A stretch of DNA of 64,000 nucleotides from Cladochytrium replicatum. Its lineage: Eukaryota; Chytridiomycota; Chytridiomycetes; Cladochytriales; Cladochytriaceae. Below the pieces are notes generated by a model. That model was not told where the DNA came from. It made no database searches and worked only from the letters and a program-made list of their open reading frames with translations. Of the stretch, positions 22,888-35,095 are shown piece by piece. Position 1 is the stretch's first letter; the number at the start of each line of letters is the position of its first letter. The stretch covers positions 620,001-684,000 of the forward strand of contig JAHLKD010000010.1 in the NCBI GenBank assembly GCA_025526935.1, read 5' to 3'. Made by a program: the position numbers and the translations under genes.

Positions 22888-24497
22888 TCAGTTCCCTTGC
22901 CCTTGCTCCTGATCATCCCTTCCCCTCCCCGCACGACTCCCGCCACCCTGCCCGCCTTTCCCGCCCGAGTACACACTCGAAAACCCATCATCGCCTTCCT
23001 CAAATTTTTCCAACGGCTGTTGCAACACTTCTTCCGGTCTCTGCTGGATCCTGTGCTGCTGCTGCTGCTGGCCCATCAGCGCCGCTTGCCCACGCCGCCG
23101 CCCCTCGTTCACTGATACACGCACGCCGTAGGTTTTAAGAAGGCGGGAGAGCGCAGAGGTTCGAAAGACGCCAGGGAACTCGGTTGGAGTGTAGACTTGA
23201 ATAGGTCCGCTGAATGTGCGCGTGAGAATGCTGCCTGCGAATGCGCCGGGGCCGGCGGTGAACCCTTGGCTGTTGGTTTCCGCGGACCCGTGGTACGAAG
23301 TGCGATCGCAGGGTCGTGAGGTGGCGAGGGCGTGTCGGTGGTGCGGATGTGTTTGGGGAGAGCGGGAGAGTGGGAAGTTTCTTGGTGAATAAGAGTTTGC
23401 GTAATGCAGATACGGGGGCTATACCTCGAGAGTGAGACAAGGGAGAATTCAATGGTATAGACCCCCACGGAGCGAATGGAGAGATCGGGAAAGACAAAGA
23501 GACAGCGGACACCGTCTGGCGAAGAAGTTAATGAAGAGGTGATTGCGCGTCCGCCGCGGCCGGAGGACGACGAAGACAACGCCTGGGAAGTTGGAGGTGC
23601 ACTGCTCCTCGAGGCAGAACCTGCTGACGTGCCACCTCCCCCGTTTGACTGCCCTGCGCCTCCAGGAGCATCGTCGAGTTCGATATCGAGAAAGTCGCGA
23701 CCAGGTATCAATAATGGAGTGGCTGCACAGTTCCCAATCAAATTGTTTGGCATGGGCGGGTTGCTCTGGCGGATCTCGGTACGATCGGCGTTCATGAGGC
23801 GTGCGAATGCGAGGAGCATACCCACGTCTGGGTCGCCCTCATCTGGACTTCTAAAATATAAAGATTCACAGATTCAGCCATAATGCTTCAACCAGGAGCT
23901 CGCGCAACTTTCGCTACTCACTGCAAAGTGTCGTCATCTTCGATCAACAGTTCGAGAACAGGCATCTAAAAATAAGATTAAACATTCGAAGATCAGAAAA
24001 ACCATTAATGATCGCTCGCATTAGTAGCGCATTCGCATTTCGCATTTTTGAACGAATCACACATCAGAGGGCGTGACTCCGTCGTCTCCTCGAGCACCTG
24101 GGGGGCTCCCCGGAAGAAAAAAGGAGATGGGAAAGAAGCAAAACGAAGCTGCCTACTGACCTGGTCAATCATTCGTCTGTCTGTTCCGGCCGTGTATCCG
24201 CACATCCTCGCTTGTTCAGGGGTCTGGAGCACACGAAGGACAAACCTTTGTGGTCGAATCGAACCGAAGCGCGACGCATCCGGAGCAGTGGCGGCGGAGA
24301 AAGGAGGATTGCACGGCGACAATTTGGGGTGGGTTTGGAAGAGGTGGCCGGCGGAGGTCCACCACCGAAACCAGGTTCGACGAGTTCGAGAACCCAGGGG
24401 CAGGAATGAGACAATTTTTAGCGAGAGAAAAAGGGCAGCGAGAATCCAACGGGGGTTCTTACCGCTTGTCTAGGTGGGGCAGGATGTGCTGGTCCAT
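22888..24497 (-). CDS. Velvet-domain transcription regulator
   Basis: Fungal-specific regulator of development and secondary metabolism whose velvet fold resembles NF-kappaB and binds DNA. Exons 24497-24463, 24245-24161, 23965-23922, 23850-23425 and 23269-22888 join in frame to 323 residues. The domain starts RFVLRVLQTPEQARMCGYT, followed by DRRMIDQMPVLELLIEDDDT. It continues NPPMPNNLIGN after the MLLAFARLMNADRTE segment, then CLFVFPDLSIRSVGVYTIEF, and closes with IQVYTPTEFPGVF, ALSRLLKTYGVRVSV. A Gly/Ser-rich insert sits between NLIGN and the FPDLS strand. The tail is Gln/Glu/Gly-rich. Introns 1 and 2 are long for this locus (217 and 195 bases), so a different exon between 24161 and 23965 cannot be excluded. 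Closest in layout to VelB/VosA types; paralogue assignment uncertain. Confidence 0.87.
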
Positions 24498-25196
24498 GAT
24501 GATTTGGAGAGTTAGCGGGGCTCTTCCCTTTTTTAACAGCGTGTGGGGCAATCTGGCGGTGCGAGACCCAGGTGAAGAAACGACAACCAGGCACGCGCGT
24601 GTCCGTGTAGCCCTCAGATAAACACAATCCAGAATTAAATGCAGAGACCGATCGAGAAGCCCAGTCTGGCAGCCCAGAAAATGTGGTGGGCGGTGTTTCT
24701 GCTGATCTACCTACTTTTGACCCGGTGGCAAGCGGGGCGTTGGTCCGCGTTCCTGTGGTACGCGTAGGTTTCCACGGGACTTGATGCCGGACCGACCACA
24801 CCGAAACGTCGAAACTGGGCAGATCTGTCTCAAAGCTTAGAACTCAATAAGATAGAGCACACGCAGATCTCTTTGTTTGCGAAATAAGACAATATTTTTT
24901 TGCTTTCTTGTCGAAACACAAGCAATCAATCAAGGCATTGCACAAAAAGCAAAAATAGCGCATGATGACGGGGGCAAAAAACACGCACCAACTACAGTCT
25001 GACACTCTAGAAAAAAGAAGGAAAACATCATAATACACATCCCACCACAAACCCCCCATAGTATGTATGGTTAACACTCTCGCGGAACAAATGAACATCA
25101 AAAAATGATCAGGCCTTTCAAAAAATGGTTGCCCTCTTTAAGGCGTAGATGCGGCTTCAGACTTCAAAAAAAAAAGACATAGCACTACCGCAGTAT
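24498..25196. other. Intergenic, no gene seen
   Basis: Spacer upstream of the velvet gene and downstream of the PUS1-like gene, both minus strand. Contains oligo-A runs (about 25165-25175). No coding, RNA or repeat feature recognised; the velvet promoter should be here. Confidence 0.5.
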
Positions 25197-27077
25197 TTAC
25201 TGGGATGGCATTGGGGGTGGTGGGCGGATGTACGCGTTGCGAGGACCCACGACACCACGAGGGTTAAGGTAGTATGTGTAGAGGAAAGAGTAGCGGTCAA
25301 TGGATCGGATCCATTCCTCAAAGCTAGCAAAACAAGTGACAGGGTCAGTTTCAGATCGTAGAGGAATGCTTGGAGTAAACTTCTACTTACAACATGATGG
25401 TTCCTTCTTCCTTGTAGATCGGCGAGTGAATCCCACGCTGACGCAACTGCTGCACCGCACTGTCGACCTCGTCAAACCAGATCCCCTCGCTCTTGTTTCC
25501 AACCTGCGCATTGTAAGCATCGTAATGTGCCTGGTCGAGGATCAAAAACTGTCCGGGAGCCTCGGGGATGTCAATCTTTCCCCATCCGAACGAGTTCCCG
25601 ACGATCGCACGGGGGGTGTTGGTCCTGATCACCAGCACCGCCAACGCAATCATCTTACGGATCTGGAACCGCGCAAACGCTTTCGCCTGGACCTTGATAC
25701 GTACCCACTCCATACCCGCGTGCTCCTCGGGGCGCGAGCACTCGATGTTGAGGATGCGCATGTAGCACCTCGGGTCGTCGTACTGTGCGCCGGGGATGTA
25801 GTTGTGGAAGTTGTGCGTTCCGCGGAAGAGCGAGACAATATGCTGGAGGAGCTCGTACTGGCGCTCGGAGAGGCGATAGTTCCGCAGACGGATGCGGTCG
25901 GACTCGGACGGTTCGGGGAGGTCGAGAGGGTCAAAGTAGACAGGCTCGGCGTTCTTGAGTGCGTCTTCGTCCTCGGTGAAACGACGCTCGAGCTCCTCGG
26001 GGGCATCGGACGGGCCGCCGCGCATGGAGTTCTGGCGACGGGTCGTTGCGCGGCGGGACATGCTGCGGCGGACGGTGGTGAAGAAGTCCTCGTCGTCACC
26101 GTTGGAGGTTGGGGCGGTGGGGGAGCGGGGGTTCTCGGTGTCAGCGGGGACAGCGTCGGTCTTCTTACCGCGACGAAGGGAAGAGAAGAAGCCCTTGAGA
26201 CCGCCCTTCTTCTCCTGGTCGATGAACTTTTGCGCACCGGGGACGGCGTACGGCTGAGGGGCAGACGACGTGCTGGTGGAGGCAGCGGGAACTGGGGGTG
26301 CAGGTGCAGAGGTCTGCATGCGACGCTGGCTCTGCTTTCGGCTGACTGTGCCGGCGCGCTTAAGGGTTTTGAAAAGCGATTCCTGAGGACCTTCGGTCAC
26401 GAGAGGCTCCAGGTTTTCCTCCTGGACAGGGTTCGCGTAGTGGGTCGAGGTAGGCGGCGGCGCAAACACGAAAGTAGGCAACAAGTATTCATAGGTACGA
26501 GCCTCACACGTACGGCGGGCAGAAAAGTCTGCACCAGGACGAGTAATGGCGTACACTCGAACACTCTCAGGGAGAAGAGCGTTCACTTTCTCAACGTCCA
26601 ACATGTTCGGGTCTGGGCTACCCATAATCTCGAGCGACAGGACTTGCCTGGCCGCATGTTCACCTTCTTCGGTGGTGGATGCACGAGAAATGCCCACAAA
26701 CTGTGCAGCGCAAAGGTCAGTTCTCCTCTGCCATAAGAGATGGAAGCATAATTACCGTAATTTTTTGCTTGGAGTGCTGGGTAGCGATGGTAGCCATTGC
26801 TGTCAAAAGGTCATTTTCAATCGTCTTGGCACCTTTTGTTCTGCAAGTGAATTGAAGTGGTTAGCCTACAATCCAGTATAGCAATGCCATGAACTCTTCC
26901 TATTCCCGAAAGAAGCGTCGATGTAATGCAATGTCTCAAACTCAGGCATCCAGGGCACAGTCCTCCACCCACATTTCCAACGACATACCTTTCGAGGCCA
27001 GCATAGCCCTTTCCATTGTAGCCAAACAAGATGGCTAGTTTGTATGTCTGCGAGCCTCCTTGTGGTGTGGTAGCCAT
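25197..27077 (-). CDS. PUS1-like tRNA pseudouridine synthase with altered catalytic motif
   Basis: TruA/PUS1-family protein. Exons 27077-26989, 26840-26756, 26700-25391 and 25323-25197 join in frame to 536 residues. Family blocks are clear: YKLAILFGYNGKGYAGLE, KGAKTIENDLL, the region GISRASTTEEGEHAARQVL, NALLPESVRVYAIT, FSARRTCEARTYEYLLPT, GTHNFHNYI, FQIRKMIALAVLVIR and a C-terminal EEWIRSIDRY. In active members the third block reads R-A-A-R-T-D-K-G-V-H-A, and its Asp is the nucleophile that isomerises uridine. Here it reads R-A-S-T-T-E-E-G-E-H-A, with Asp replaced by Glu and both basic residues lost. An insert of about 150 residues (Ser/Arg/Lys-rich, SLRRGKK, RRSMSRRATTRR) splits the domain. 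Structure is conserved, so it may bind RNA without catalysis. Family sure; activity doubtful. Confidence 0.92.
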
Positions 27078-27528
27078 GTCTCTATTGGTGGGTCCGGGTG
27101 TGCTTCTTTGCTCGAGTCTCAGTTTTCTTTGCTCGGTGTCAAGTTGAGGTGATTGACGTCCAAACTTTGTTGACGCGTTTTGTGTTTTGTTTTTGGGAGG
27201 GGGTTGGGGTTGACGTTGGGTTTGACGGGGCTGTGGATTTGTAGATATCGTCAGCTCTCGAAACAGAAAGAGACGGTGCTATGGGCACTGATGCGGCTGA
27301 TCGGCTTTGCTTGCCGTTGGTTGCTATTTTTAGGATCCATGGCCTATGCTAGAGCCACTTTTTTTGTACGAACTCTGGAAGTAGTACAATTGCGAAACCG
27401 GGACTTCCGGATGGAATGCTCCAAAATACACACAATTCAGAAATTGTTTTAAGCTTCTTTAAGTCCTGACAAGAAAACAAAATAACTTTCCGTCTGCTCC
27501 TCAAATTTTGCGCTCATGTGGACCTTGA
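27078..27528. promoter_or_regulatory. Divergent intergenic region
   Basis: 450 bases between the start codons of the PUS1-like gene (minus) and the TIR-like/TPR gene (plus). No coding feature seen; must carry both 5' regions. No specific element is claimed. Confidence 0.4.
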
Positions 27529-30500
27529 ATGTCCGACAACGAATCTGTATCCAGTAACCGCAATGATTACGAGGCGGCATCGACCATTCCTGGCTCTCGG
27601 AGACCATCGTTTGACCTTCGGCTGAGACGACGGGTGCTTCAGGAAAGCTTGTCCTCCACTCCTCGCCTAGGGTCGTTGTTCCAATATTGGGGAGGCTCGA
27701 AACGCAGTGTGGAAGATTCGGATGATGAGGAGGAAAACAACGTACGTTGTGGAATCATAGAATACGGATAACTCCTGTACTCAAATGAATTTAAATTTTT
27801 TACAGCGAGAGAAATATCAGCGTTTGCTGGACAAGTTTCGTAGCTTTGTGGGGATGAAGCCTGCTCCAAGCTTATCCCGAGCTATGCGCATGGTGCACCA
27901 TGGACTCTCGGTACACAGCTTTCCGTTTCCGTTGCACATGTGTAACGCTAAACCTTGCATGATCTTCCTATGTAGCTTTCAGATGATGAGCCCAAGAGTC
28001 CGCCGGGCAGTCCTACATTTTTATCGTTATTTATTCCAAAGAAAGTGAAATCATTTGGGGTAAGGACATCGGAACAAAGGGTGATTGTGATCTTATGCTG
28101 ACATCACTTTCTAGGAATCGTCAAGCCAGAGTCCTGATACACCAGTCACCAAAATAATATCCCTCGGCGTTCGCCTGTCTTACCTCAACCAGTTCATCCA
28201 AGATCACGGGGGCCGTGACGGTCCACTTCAACACATGACGACCGACGACGTATGCGAAAACTGTGTTATCCCCGAAACATCCTCCATCGAAGACGCATAC
28301 TCCCACCTCCTTCCCTCGGATGTCGTCGGACCCGCAAACTGGTTCATCAGCCACGCATGGCAATGTCGTTTCCTCGACGTCGTGGACGCGCTATATCTCT
28401 GGTTCGAAGAGCACAATGAAAACGAGTCGCCCGACGACGTGTACATCTGGTTCGACCTGTTCACAAATTCCCAGCACGGGACCGACGAACATCCGTTCGA
28501 GTGGTGGTCGACCACCTTCGTGCATCTTATTGAGCGGATCGGGAAGGTGTTGATGGTAATGGTACCGTGGGACCAACCCGTTGTACTCACGCGTGCTTGG
28601 TGCGTGTACGAGCTCTATGTGTGCATGAACACGAATAGTCGCTTAGAAGTTGCGCTACCACCGGGAGAAACAGAGCGCTTCTTGGAAGCGCTACAGTACA
28701 ACCTGCAGACGTTCTATGATATGCTGAGCCGAGTTAAATCCGAAAACAGCGTCTCTTCGGTCCAGTCGGATAGAGAGAGGATCCATGAGGTCATTCGGAC
28801 GCAGCTTTCGTTCTGGGAGCTTGATAATATGATGTTTGTTGTGTTTGGGGGTTGGATGGTGAACGTTTTGGAGGATCGGGTGGAGAAGGCGAGGAAGAAT
28901 GAGACAGTGGAAGACGAGCTGTCGTGGTCGAGGACGCTCGGACGATTGCTGATGTACCAGGGAAAGTTTGAGCTGGCGGAACCGATATTTGTTGATTGTC
29001 TGAACCGATGTCGCGAGACGCTTGGGGACGAGCACCGCAGTTCGTTGGCTGCTGCTGACAATTTAGCGGATCTGTACCATCACCAAGGGAAGTTCGATGA
29101 CGCGGAGAAGCTGTATATGGAAGCCCTGGAACGCAGCCGTGCAACGTACGGCGACGATGACCTCGACACTCTTATTTTAATGAACGATTTGGCGGGGCTC
29201 CATAAAAGCCTGGGTCGTTTTGAACCCGCCGAAAATCTCTATCTCGAATGCACAAAGAGTGCGGACCTGATGCTTGGAGATGATAATACGTTTACGCTCA
29301 CGGCGTTGAATAATTTGGCAACTCTTTATGAAAGCCAGGGACGCTACGACGAAGCGGAAGCGCTTTATCTTGATTGTCTCCATCGGAGGAAGCGGATTCT
29401 AGGGGACGACCATATCCACACACTGACATCTGTCACAAACCTGGCTGCGCTGTATTACAGCCAAGGGAAACTCGAAAAAGCTGAAGATCTTTACGAGGAT
29501 TGCTTGGATCGCACACAACGTATCCTTGGTGAAGACCATCCGACTACATTGCGCGCGATCAACAACCTGGCGAATATTTATCAGAGTTTGGGGAAACCAG
29601 ATAAAGCTGAACCCCTACTGGAAAGCTGTCTGGCACGAATGAAAGACGTGCTCGGAGAATCACATATTGCAACCATTACGTCTGCAAACAACTTGGGTGA
29701 AGTGTGGAGAAGCCTGGGAAAGCACGACCAAGCGGAACATCTGTTTGCCGATTGCCTGGAACGTACAAAGTCCCTCCTCGGTACGTCCCATCCATCGACA
29801 TTGACGTCGATGAACAACTTGGCGGGGATTTACCAAACTCTAAGGCAATTCGACAAAGCCGAAAGTCTGTACCGCGAATGCTTCAACACTCGTCAGGAAA
29901 TTCTTGGGCCGGACCACCCTCAGACCCTCACCTCCGAGAACAACCTTGCAGGATTGTGCGAGAAGCAAGGAAAGTTTGACGATGCTGAACGGCTTTACAT
30001 GGACTGTTTGGAGCGAAAGCGCAGAGTGCTCGGTGAAGACCACTACAGCACCCTTATCTCTGTCAACAACCTTGCAAGTCTCTACGAGTCCCGCGGGCGG
30101 CTCTCCGAAGCCGCATTGCTATACGGGGACTGCTACGAGCGCATGCGTCTCGTGCTAGGCGACGCGCATCCGCACAGCCTCAACGTCCTGAACAACATGG
30201 CCGGGCTCTTAGAGTCGCAGGGGAACCACAAGGATGCCGAACCGATATACCTCAAGTGTTTATCGCTTTCCATTGAGATTCTTGGAGAGAACCATCCCAA
30301 CACGTTGCGGTGTTTGAACAACCTTGCGGGACTCTATGATGCACTTGGACGCGACGAGGAGGCGATTGAGATGTATAAGGATTGTTTGCAACGCACCCGG
30401 ATCATATTCAGCGATGATCATCCTGAGACTCTGGTGTCGATCAATAACCTCGCGTACATGTACAAGACTCAGGGGCAGTACGAGCTCGCAGAACCGTTGT

Positions 30501-31513
30501 ACCTCCAATGTCTCGAACTGCGTCGTACGCTCTTCGGCGACGACCATCCCGACACACTCACGTCCCTAAACAATCTCGGTGGGCTGTATTACCAAAGTGG
30601 AGCGTACGAGAAAGCGGAGCCGTATTATGTAGAATGCTTGGATCGGAGACGGAGGTTACTTGGTGCGGATAACCCGCGGACATTGAATTCGGCAAAGAAC
30701 CTTGCGGTGCTGTACCATTCTTGGAGGCGGTTGGCGGAAGCGGAAGAGATTTACGCCGATACGCTCGAGGATGCGAAACGGGTGTGGTGGGAGGAACATC
30801 CGTCTGTGATGGAGCTTGCGAGGATGCTTCGGATGGTCCGGAGGGCGTTGAGTAAGCGGGGGGATATGAACGTTTCGTCGTCGGTCGGTTTTGATGGAAC
30901 CTTGGGTGGAGCGAGGAGTGAAGTTGATTCACCACTATTGGAAGAATCTGTCGAAGCGAGAGGAGATGAGGGGGAAGATCGTGAAGATGGCGATTCGGGA
31001 GGTGTAGCTGAACATGAAGACGACACGGCGCACGTTGATGGAGCACAAGAAGAACAAGTTGATGTTGAAGAACGGCATGAGGAGGCTGCTGGCCATGATG
31101 AAAGCGAGGTAGCGCTAGAGGATAGTCCTGACGACATTGAATCGGGAAGCATTTGTTTACCCTCTGCAGGGGATGAAGCTGGTCATGTTGAGCGGGAAGA
31201 GTGTCGGGATCTTGCCTATGATGAAACTGAAGGAGATTCACTGTTGGACGGTCGCGATAATTCTGCAAGCCATGATGAGCGCGAAGATGGCCAAGGTTTT
31301 GCTGGGGAGGACGGCGGTCAGTATGAGCGTGATGAAGTTCAGACAGCACCAGGTGGAACTTTTGAAGCCCAACGTGATGCAGATTACGGGCTCGATGGGG
31401 CGCGCACTGATGCTAGCGAGTCCGAGGAGCTGCTTGATGGTGATCTTCGACATAATCCATCCGACTCACCGGAAGGCGATCAAGAGCTCGATGAACCACA
31501 CAAATACGATTGA
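27529..31513 (+). CDS. TIR-like domain plus 15 kinesin-light-chain-type TPRs
   Basis: Exons 27529-27741, 27806-27910, 27976-28059 and 28115-31513 give 1266 residues. Residues 1-170 are Ser/Asp-rich and basic. A domain at about 200-330 begins ANWFISHAWQCRFLDVVDAL, has VYIWFDLF, then IGKVLMVMVPWD and RAWCVYELYVCM. The strand-helix order and the (S)xWCxxEL block resemble TIR domains, where that Glu is catalytic in NAD-cleaving members; I infer a TIR-like fold, not a proven one. From about residue 410 to 1030 come about 15 repeats of 42 residues (DDAEKLY..CL.R....LG.DHP.TL...NNLA.LY), the kinesin-light-chain/TPR_10 type. The last 220 residues are acidic (EDREDGDSGG). No NB-ARC or NACHT is present. 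Layout suggests a sensor-effector or scaffold. Coding certainty high, function inferred. Confidence 0.9.
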
Positions 31514-32104
31514 AACTCCCAAACTGCGAAAGCCACGAATGACGCCCGGATTTTGGGCTTCAAGAAGGGATGTTGATGAGGCTCGCGTCTCAACGACTCA
31601 TTTGCATTCGATTGTGACGAGAGTTGACGAAGGGACACCTGGTTTCGAAGCGCACGCTCATTTGGCATTTTTCGGTTCACATAGACGCCAACAGAGATGC
31701 TCGCAGCAGTCCCACCCGTTGAGGTCGGCTTGCTTGAATAGATGTGGATTTTAGACAAGGAAGAATGTTCCGCCGCAGCTGCCAAACTGCTACGCTCGGT
31801 GTAGCAACCAAACCACAGCTATGATGCCCTAAAATCATCTATTCTGTTCACTGAATTCAATGGTTTCGATGGTGTCTTCTTATTTTTTAACAAGTGGCTT
31901 TGATGTCCTGTCATTTTCACAGCTTTCGGCTCAGCATAAAATCATCCCGACGTTGAGGGGAATCGGCAGCAGTTGGGAGTCTCGCTAAAGTTGCAGAATT
32001 AAGCGTGCGGTAGAATTCATGGGTGTCTCGAGGCTTTTGGAATGCTCGGCGTCATCATCAACAGCTGCATTGCGCTTGTTCCGGTTATCTAAGCTCGTCC
32101 ACCT
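31514..32104. other. Intergenic, no gene seen
   Basis: Spacer between the TPR gene and the mitochondrial RNA polymerase relic. Frames remain open for short distances only. No repeat or RNA gene recognised. Confidence 0.5.
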
Positions 32105-35095
32105 TTGTCTCACTTGAATACTCTTCCTGACTATCGGAGATTGGGTCGGGCTGTCCCTCTTATACCTTTGATTCAAAAGAAATTATTTACGTTTAGACGA
32201 ACATCACCAATCAGCTCTCCAGTTTCTCCATCATTTCGCTTCGCAGAAAGCCAACCAACTTCTGAGCCATTAAGAACCGTAGAAAAGAGTCCCTCGAAAT
32301 CGTATGCAACTTTAGCATTCGTGACCTCGATGTGATCGCTCCCGAGATCTTTCCGAAGAACGTCGCTGCTGCAAGCGTGAGAAGAGCAGACGCTGGATAC
32401 AGTCACGACGACCGGATTCGCGACACTCTCCGCAAAGTTCAGCGCACTCAATTCCTCGAACGAGTGGCTCTCATCTATGCTTGCGTTCAAACTGGGAACA
32501 TGGCCCCCGCGGAAATGCTCTACCACAGGCTGTTGTTGAGCAACCCGGAAGACATGAAGGAAATCATGGACGTTCGTTCGTCAACGCGTTTGTTGAGTCA
32601 TATCTGGAGCCTCAAGATGGAGCGCCAAAACATTCGAAGGCGGAGGAGTGGTTTGGGAGGTTCGAGCAGTACGGCTTGACGCCCGATGACGTCTTTTGCG
32701 GTTGTGATCCGGTATTTTATTGATAATGGCGATATGGTAACTGCGGATCAGTATTTTGAACGAATAGAGATGGTCGGAATTCATCCTCGTCGGTTGCTCG
32801 ACAGCGCACGTTTTATGGACGCATCTGAGAGAGCACCACTCGAAGCAGTACTTAAAAACTCGGAAAGGATTCATCTGGCTACACCTCCGTCGATGATTTG
32901 ATCCTATCTGCGTTGGAAGAGTCGTCGCGAAATGAGGTTCTGCGTTCAGAAAAGTCCAGGAAGATCTTGAGGGTAATACTTCTTCGGTTGTTAAAGAATC
33001 TGTCGGTCCTGAAGCTCAGCAGCGTGAGCCACTTGTCGTAGAACACCAAAAGTCAACCGACTCCCCTGGTATCCAACTGATGCGGAAGACAATGACACAA
33101 ATGGCAAAAACAAATATCAAAGACCGATACGATCTCCAGAAGTGGTTGGAAGAAGAAGCGTATAACACAGCCTTGCTGGAGCGCGAGCATTACATCCAAA
33201 AGCTTCCAACTAGCGAACGCAGCACAATTCCCAACCCATTTGCTGCTCAAGTGGCATAATGATTTTGTTCGGTTGATCGAGCGAGAAATTGAAGGGATGA
33301 AAGAGGAAACAGACGACCCAGAACAGCACGCAGTCGCACCATTTATGGAGCTTGTGAAGCCGCACAGCTATCCCTGATCACCATTACGGAGTTTGTTCGT
33401 CATCCCGCAGTTAGAAATAGGACTCATCAAGATGAACCTAACAACGGACTGCATATGGGCGAACACGTTCTTGCGAGGCTTGCCGACACTATTGGTTCAG
33501 CCATTGAAGTCGAACACAACATGGAGCAACTCAAGAAAATGAAGAACCAAAAGATGGTATGTTTTGATGGTGCCATTAGGCGCTTGCGTGATTCTCATAT
33601 ATTCTTTTGAAGCTGCGAACTCAGATGTCCGTACATGAACTTCATTCGAAGGGAAAACTGTTCAATACCTCACTTCGGAAAGTACTTGCCAAGGTAGCTG
33701 CGAAAGAGCTCAATAACGATGTTCATTGGAAACCGAAATGGCCACAGTCCGTCAAACTCCAGGTAAATGCGACTCCACGCTGTAAAGTAATTGCTTTTTA
33801 CATTTCCTATTCTTCCAAATGAGATCGGTGCATTGCTTTCTACGTTACTGATGAAGTGCGCAACTGGGACTGTTAGGATGGTAAATGCCAAAGACCCAGA
33901 CTCACCAGCCAAGTGAGTAACTTTCCACGTTTTGTCCAGCATTTCTCAATTTTATCTACAGGACAGCAGAAGATCCGGCATTCTATCACGCATATCGCCG
34001 CGTCCGTCATAAGAAAATCGGCGTCATCGTCTTCAATCCCGCCCTCCTTGAACTCCTCGCCCGCCTCTCCAAAATGCAACTCAGCCTCCGTCTCCTCCCA
34101 ATGATCGTGACACCACGCCCATGGCTCACATGGCGCTCTGGCGGCTACCTCCTCCACGAAGAGGAGGTCGTGCGATTGCAAGGCAACCTTGAACACCGGG
34201 CTCTGGTGAACCGTGCCGCTGAAGAGGATAAGCTCATCGTCGTGCTGCATTCGCCGCATGTGCTCGGGGTTACGCCCTGGAGGGTGACTGTGCCTGTGCT
34301 CGAAGTGGTGTTGGAGTGCTGGAACTCGGGCGAGGAAATTGCTGGTATCCCACCGGAGAAGCTTGAGGAGATCCCACCCCCGCCCGAGGACTATGAAACG
34401 AATATGGAGGCGAAGAAGAAGTATAACTTTTTGATGGCGTGGAGGGTGAATGATGCGAGAAACGCTTTTTCGAAGCGTTGCTCGACAAACTACACTCTGG
34501 CTCGAAGTTGATAAGCCGTGGCAATTCCTTGCTAACTGCATGGAGCTCAAAGCTGCGCTCTCGTCGGACGATCCACTCCAGTTCGCGTCGCGCATGCACA
34601 TTCATCAGGACGGAACCTGCAATGGACTCCAACACTACGCCGCGTTGGGAGGTGATGTTCTCGGTGCACAGCACGTCAACCTCGTACCATCAGATCGACC
34701 TGCGGACGTGTACTCTGGTGTCGCGAACCAAGTACGAGCACTCGTTCAGCGCGCCGCAGAAGCAGGGTTGCGCGAAGCGATTCTTATTAAGAACCACGTC
34801 ACACGAAAGCTGGTCAAGCAACTTGTGATGACCAACACTTACGGCGTAACGTTTGTTGGGGCAAAAGACCAAGTCAATTCTCGACCGTGAGAGCAGGGGC
34901 GAGCACAAAATTCAGGTTGTGTGAAACTCTCCATACTTCTTCCACTAATATCTTCTTAGAGGGAGTGATGATATGCGGAGTTTATTTAATTCAATACAAA
35001 TCAAGCGAATATGTTGAAGGTGTGGTGGGGTTGCACATCCGTTTATGGCTTTCACAGCAGCAGGGCACCCCTGATGCAACTCAGCATCATTAAAC
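32105..35095 (+). pseudogene. Mitochondrial RNA polymerase (RPO41-type) pseudogene
   Basis: Single-subunit T7-like RNA polymerase, decayed. The N-terminal PPR-like extension is seen at 32330-32900 (LERVALIYACVQTGNMAPAE; KAEEWFGRFEQYGLTPDD; VVIRYFIDNGDMVTADQYF), with two frameshifts between these pieces. Next come KWHNDFVRLIEREIEGMKEE, and LSLITITEFVRH after a 1-base shift, then HNMEQLKKMKNQKM. Intron-separated exons lead into LLPMIVTPRPWLTW, GVTPWRVTVPVLEVVLECWN, RCSTNYTL, then EVDKPWQFLANCMEL, MHIHQDGTCNGLQHYAALGG and VMTNTYGVTFVGAKDQVN. Between RCSTNY and KPWQ roughly 90 residues that normally contain the DFRGR motif are missing, and the final fingers/palm part is unrecognisable after 34890. 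Intron sites are still good (33556-33610). A recent non-functional duplicate of a gene that must exist elsewhere. Confidence 0.88.

Noticed and set aside
28950-30790. TPR array as a true kinesin light chain
   Set aside because: The heavy-chain-binding heptad region is absent and an unrelated N-terminal domain is present; only the repeat type is shared.
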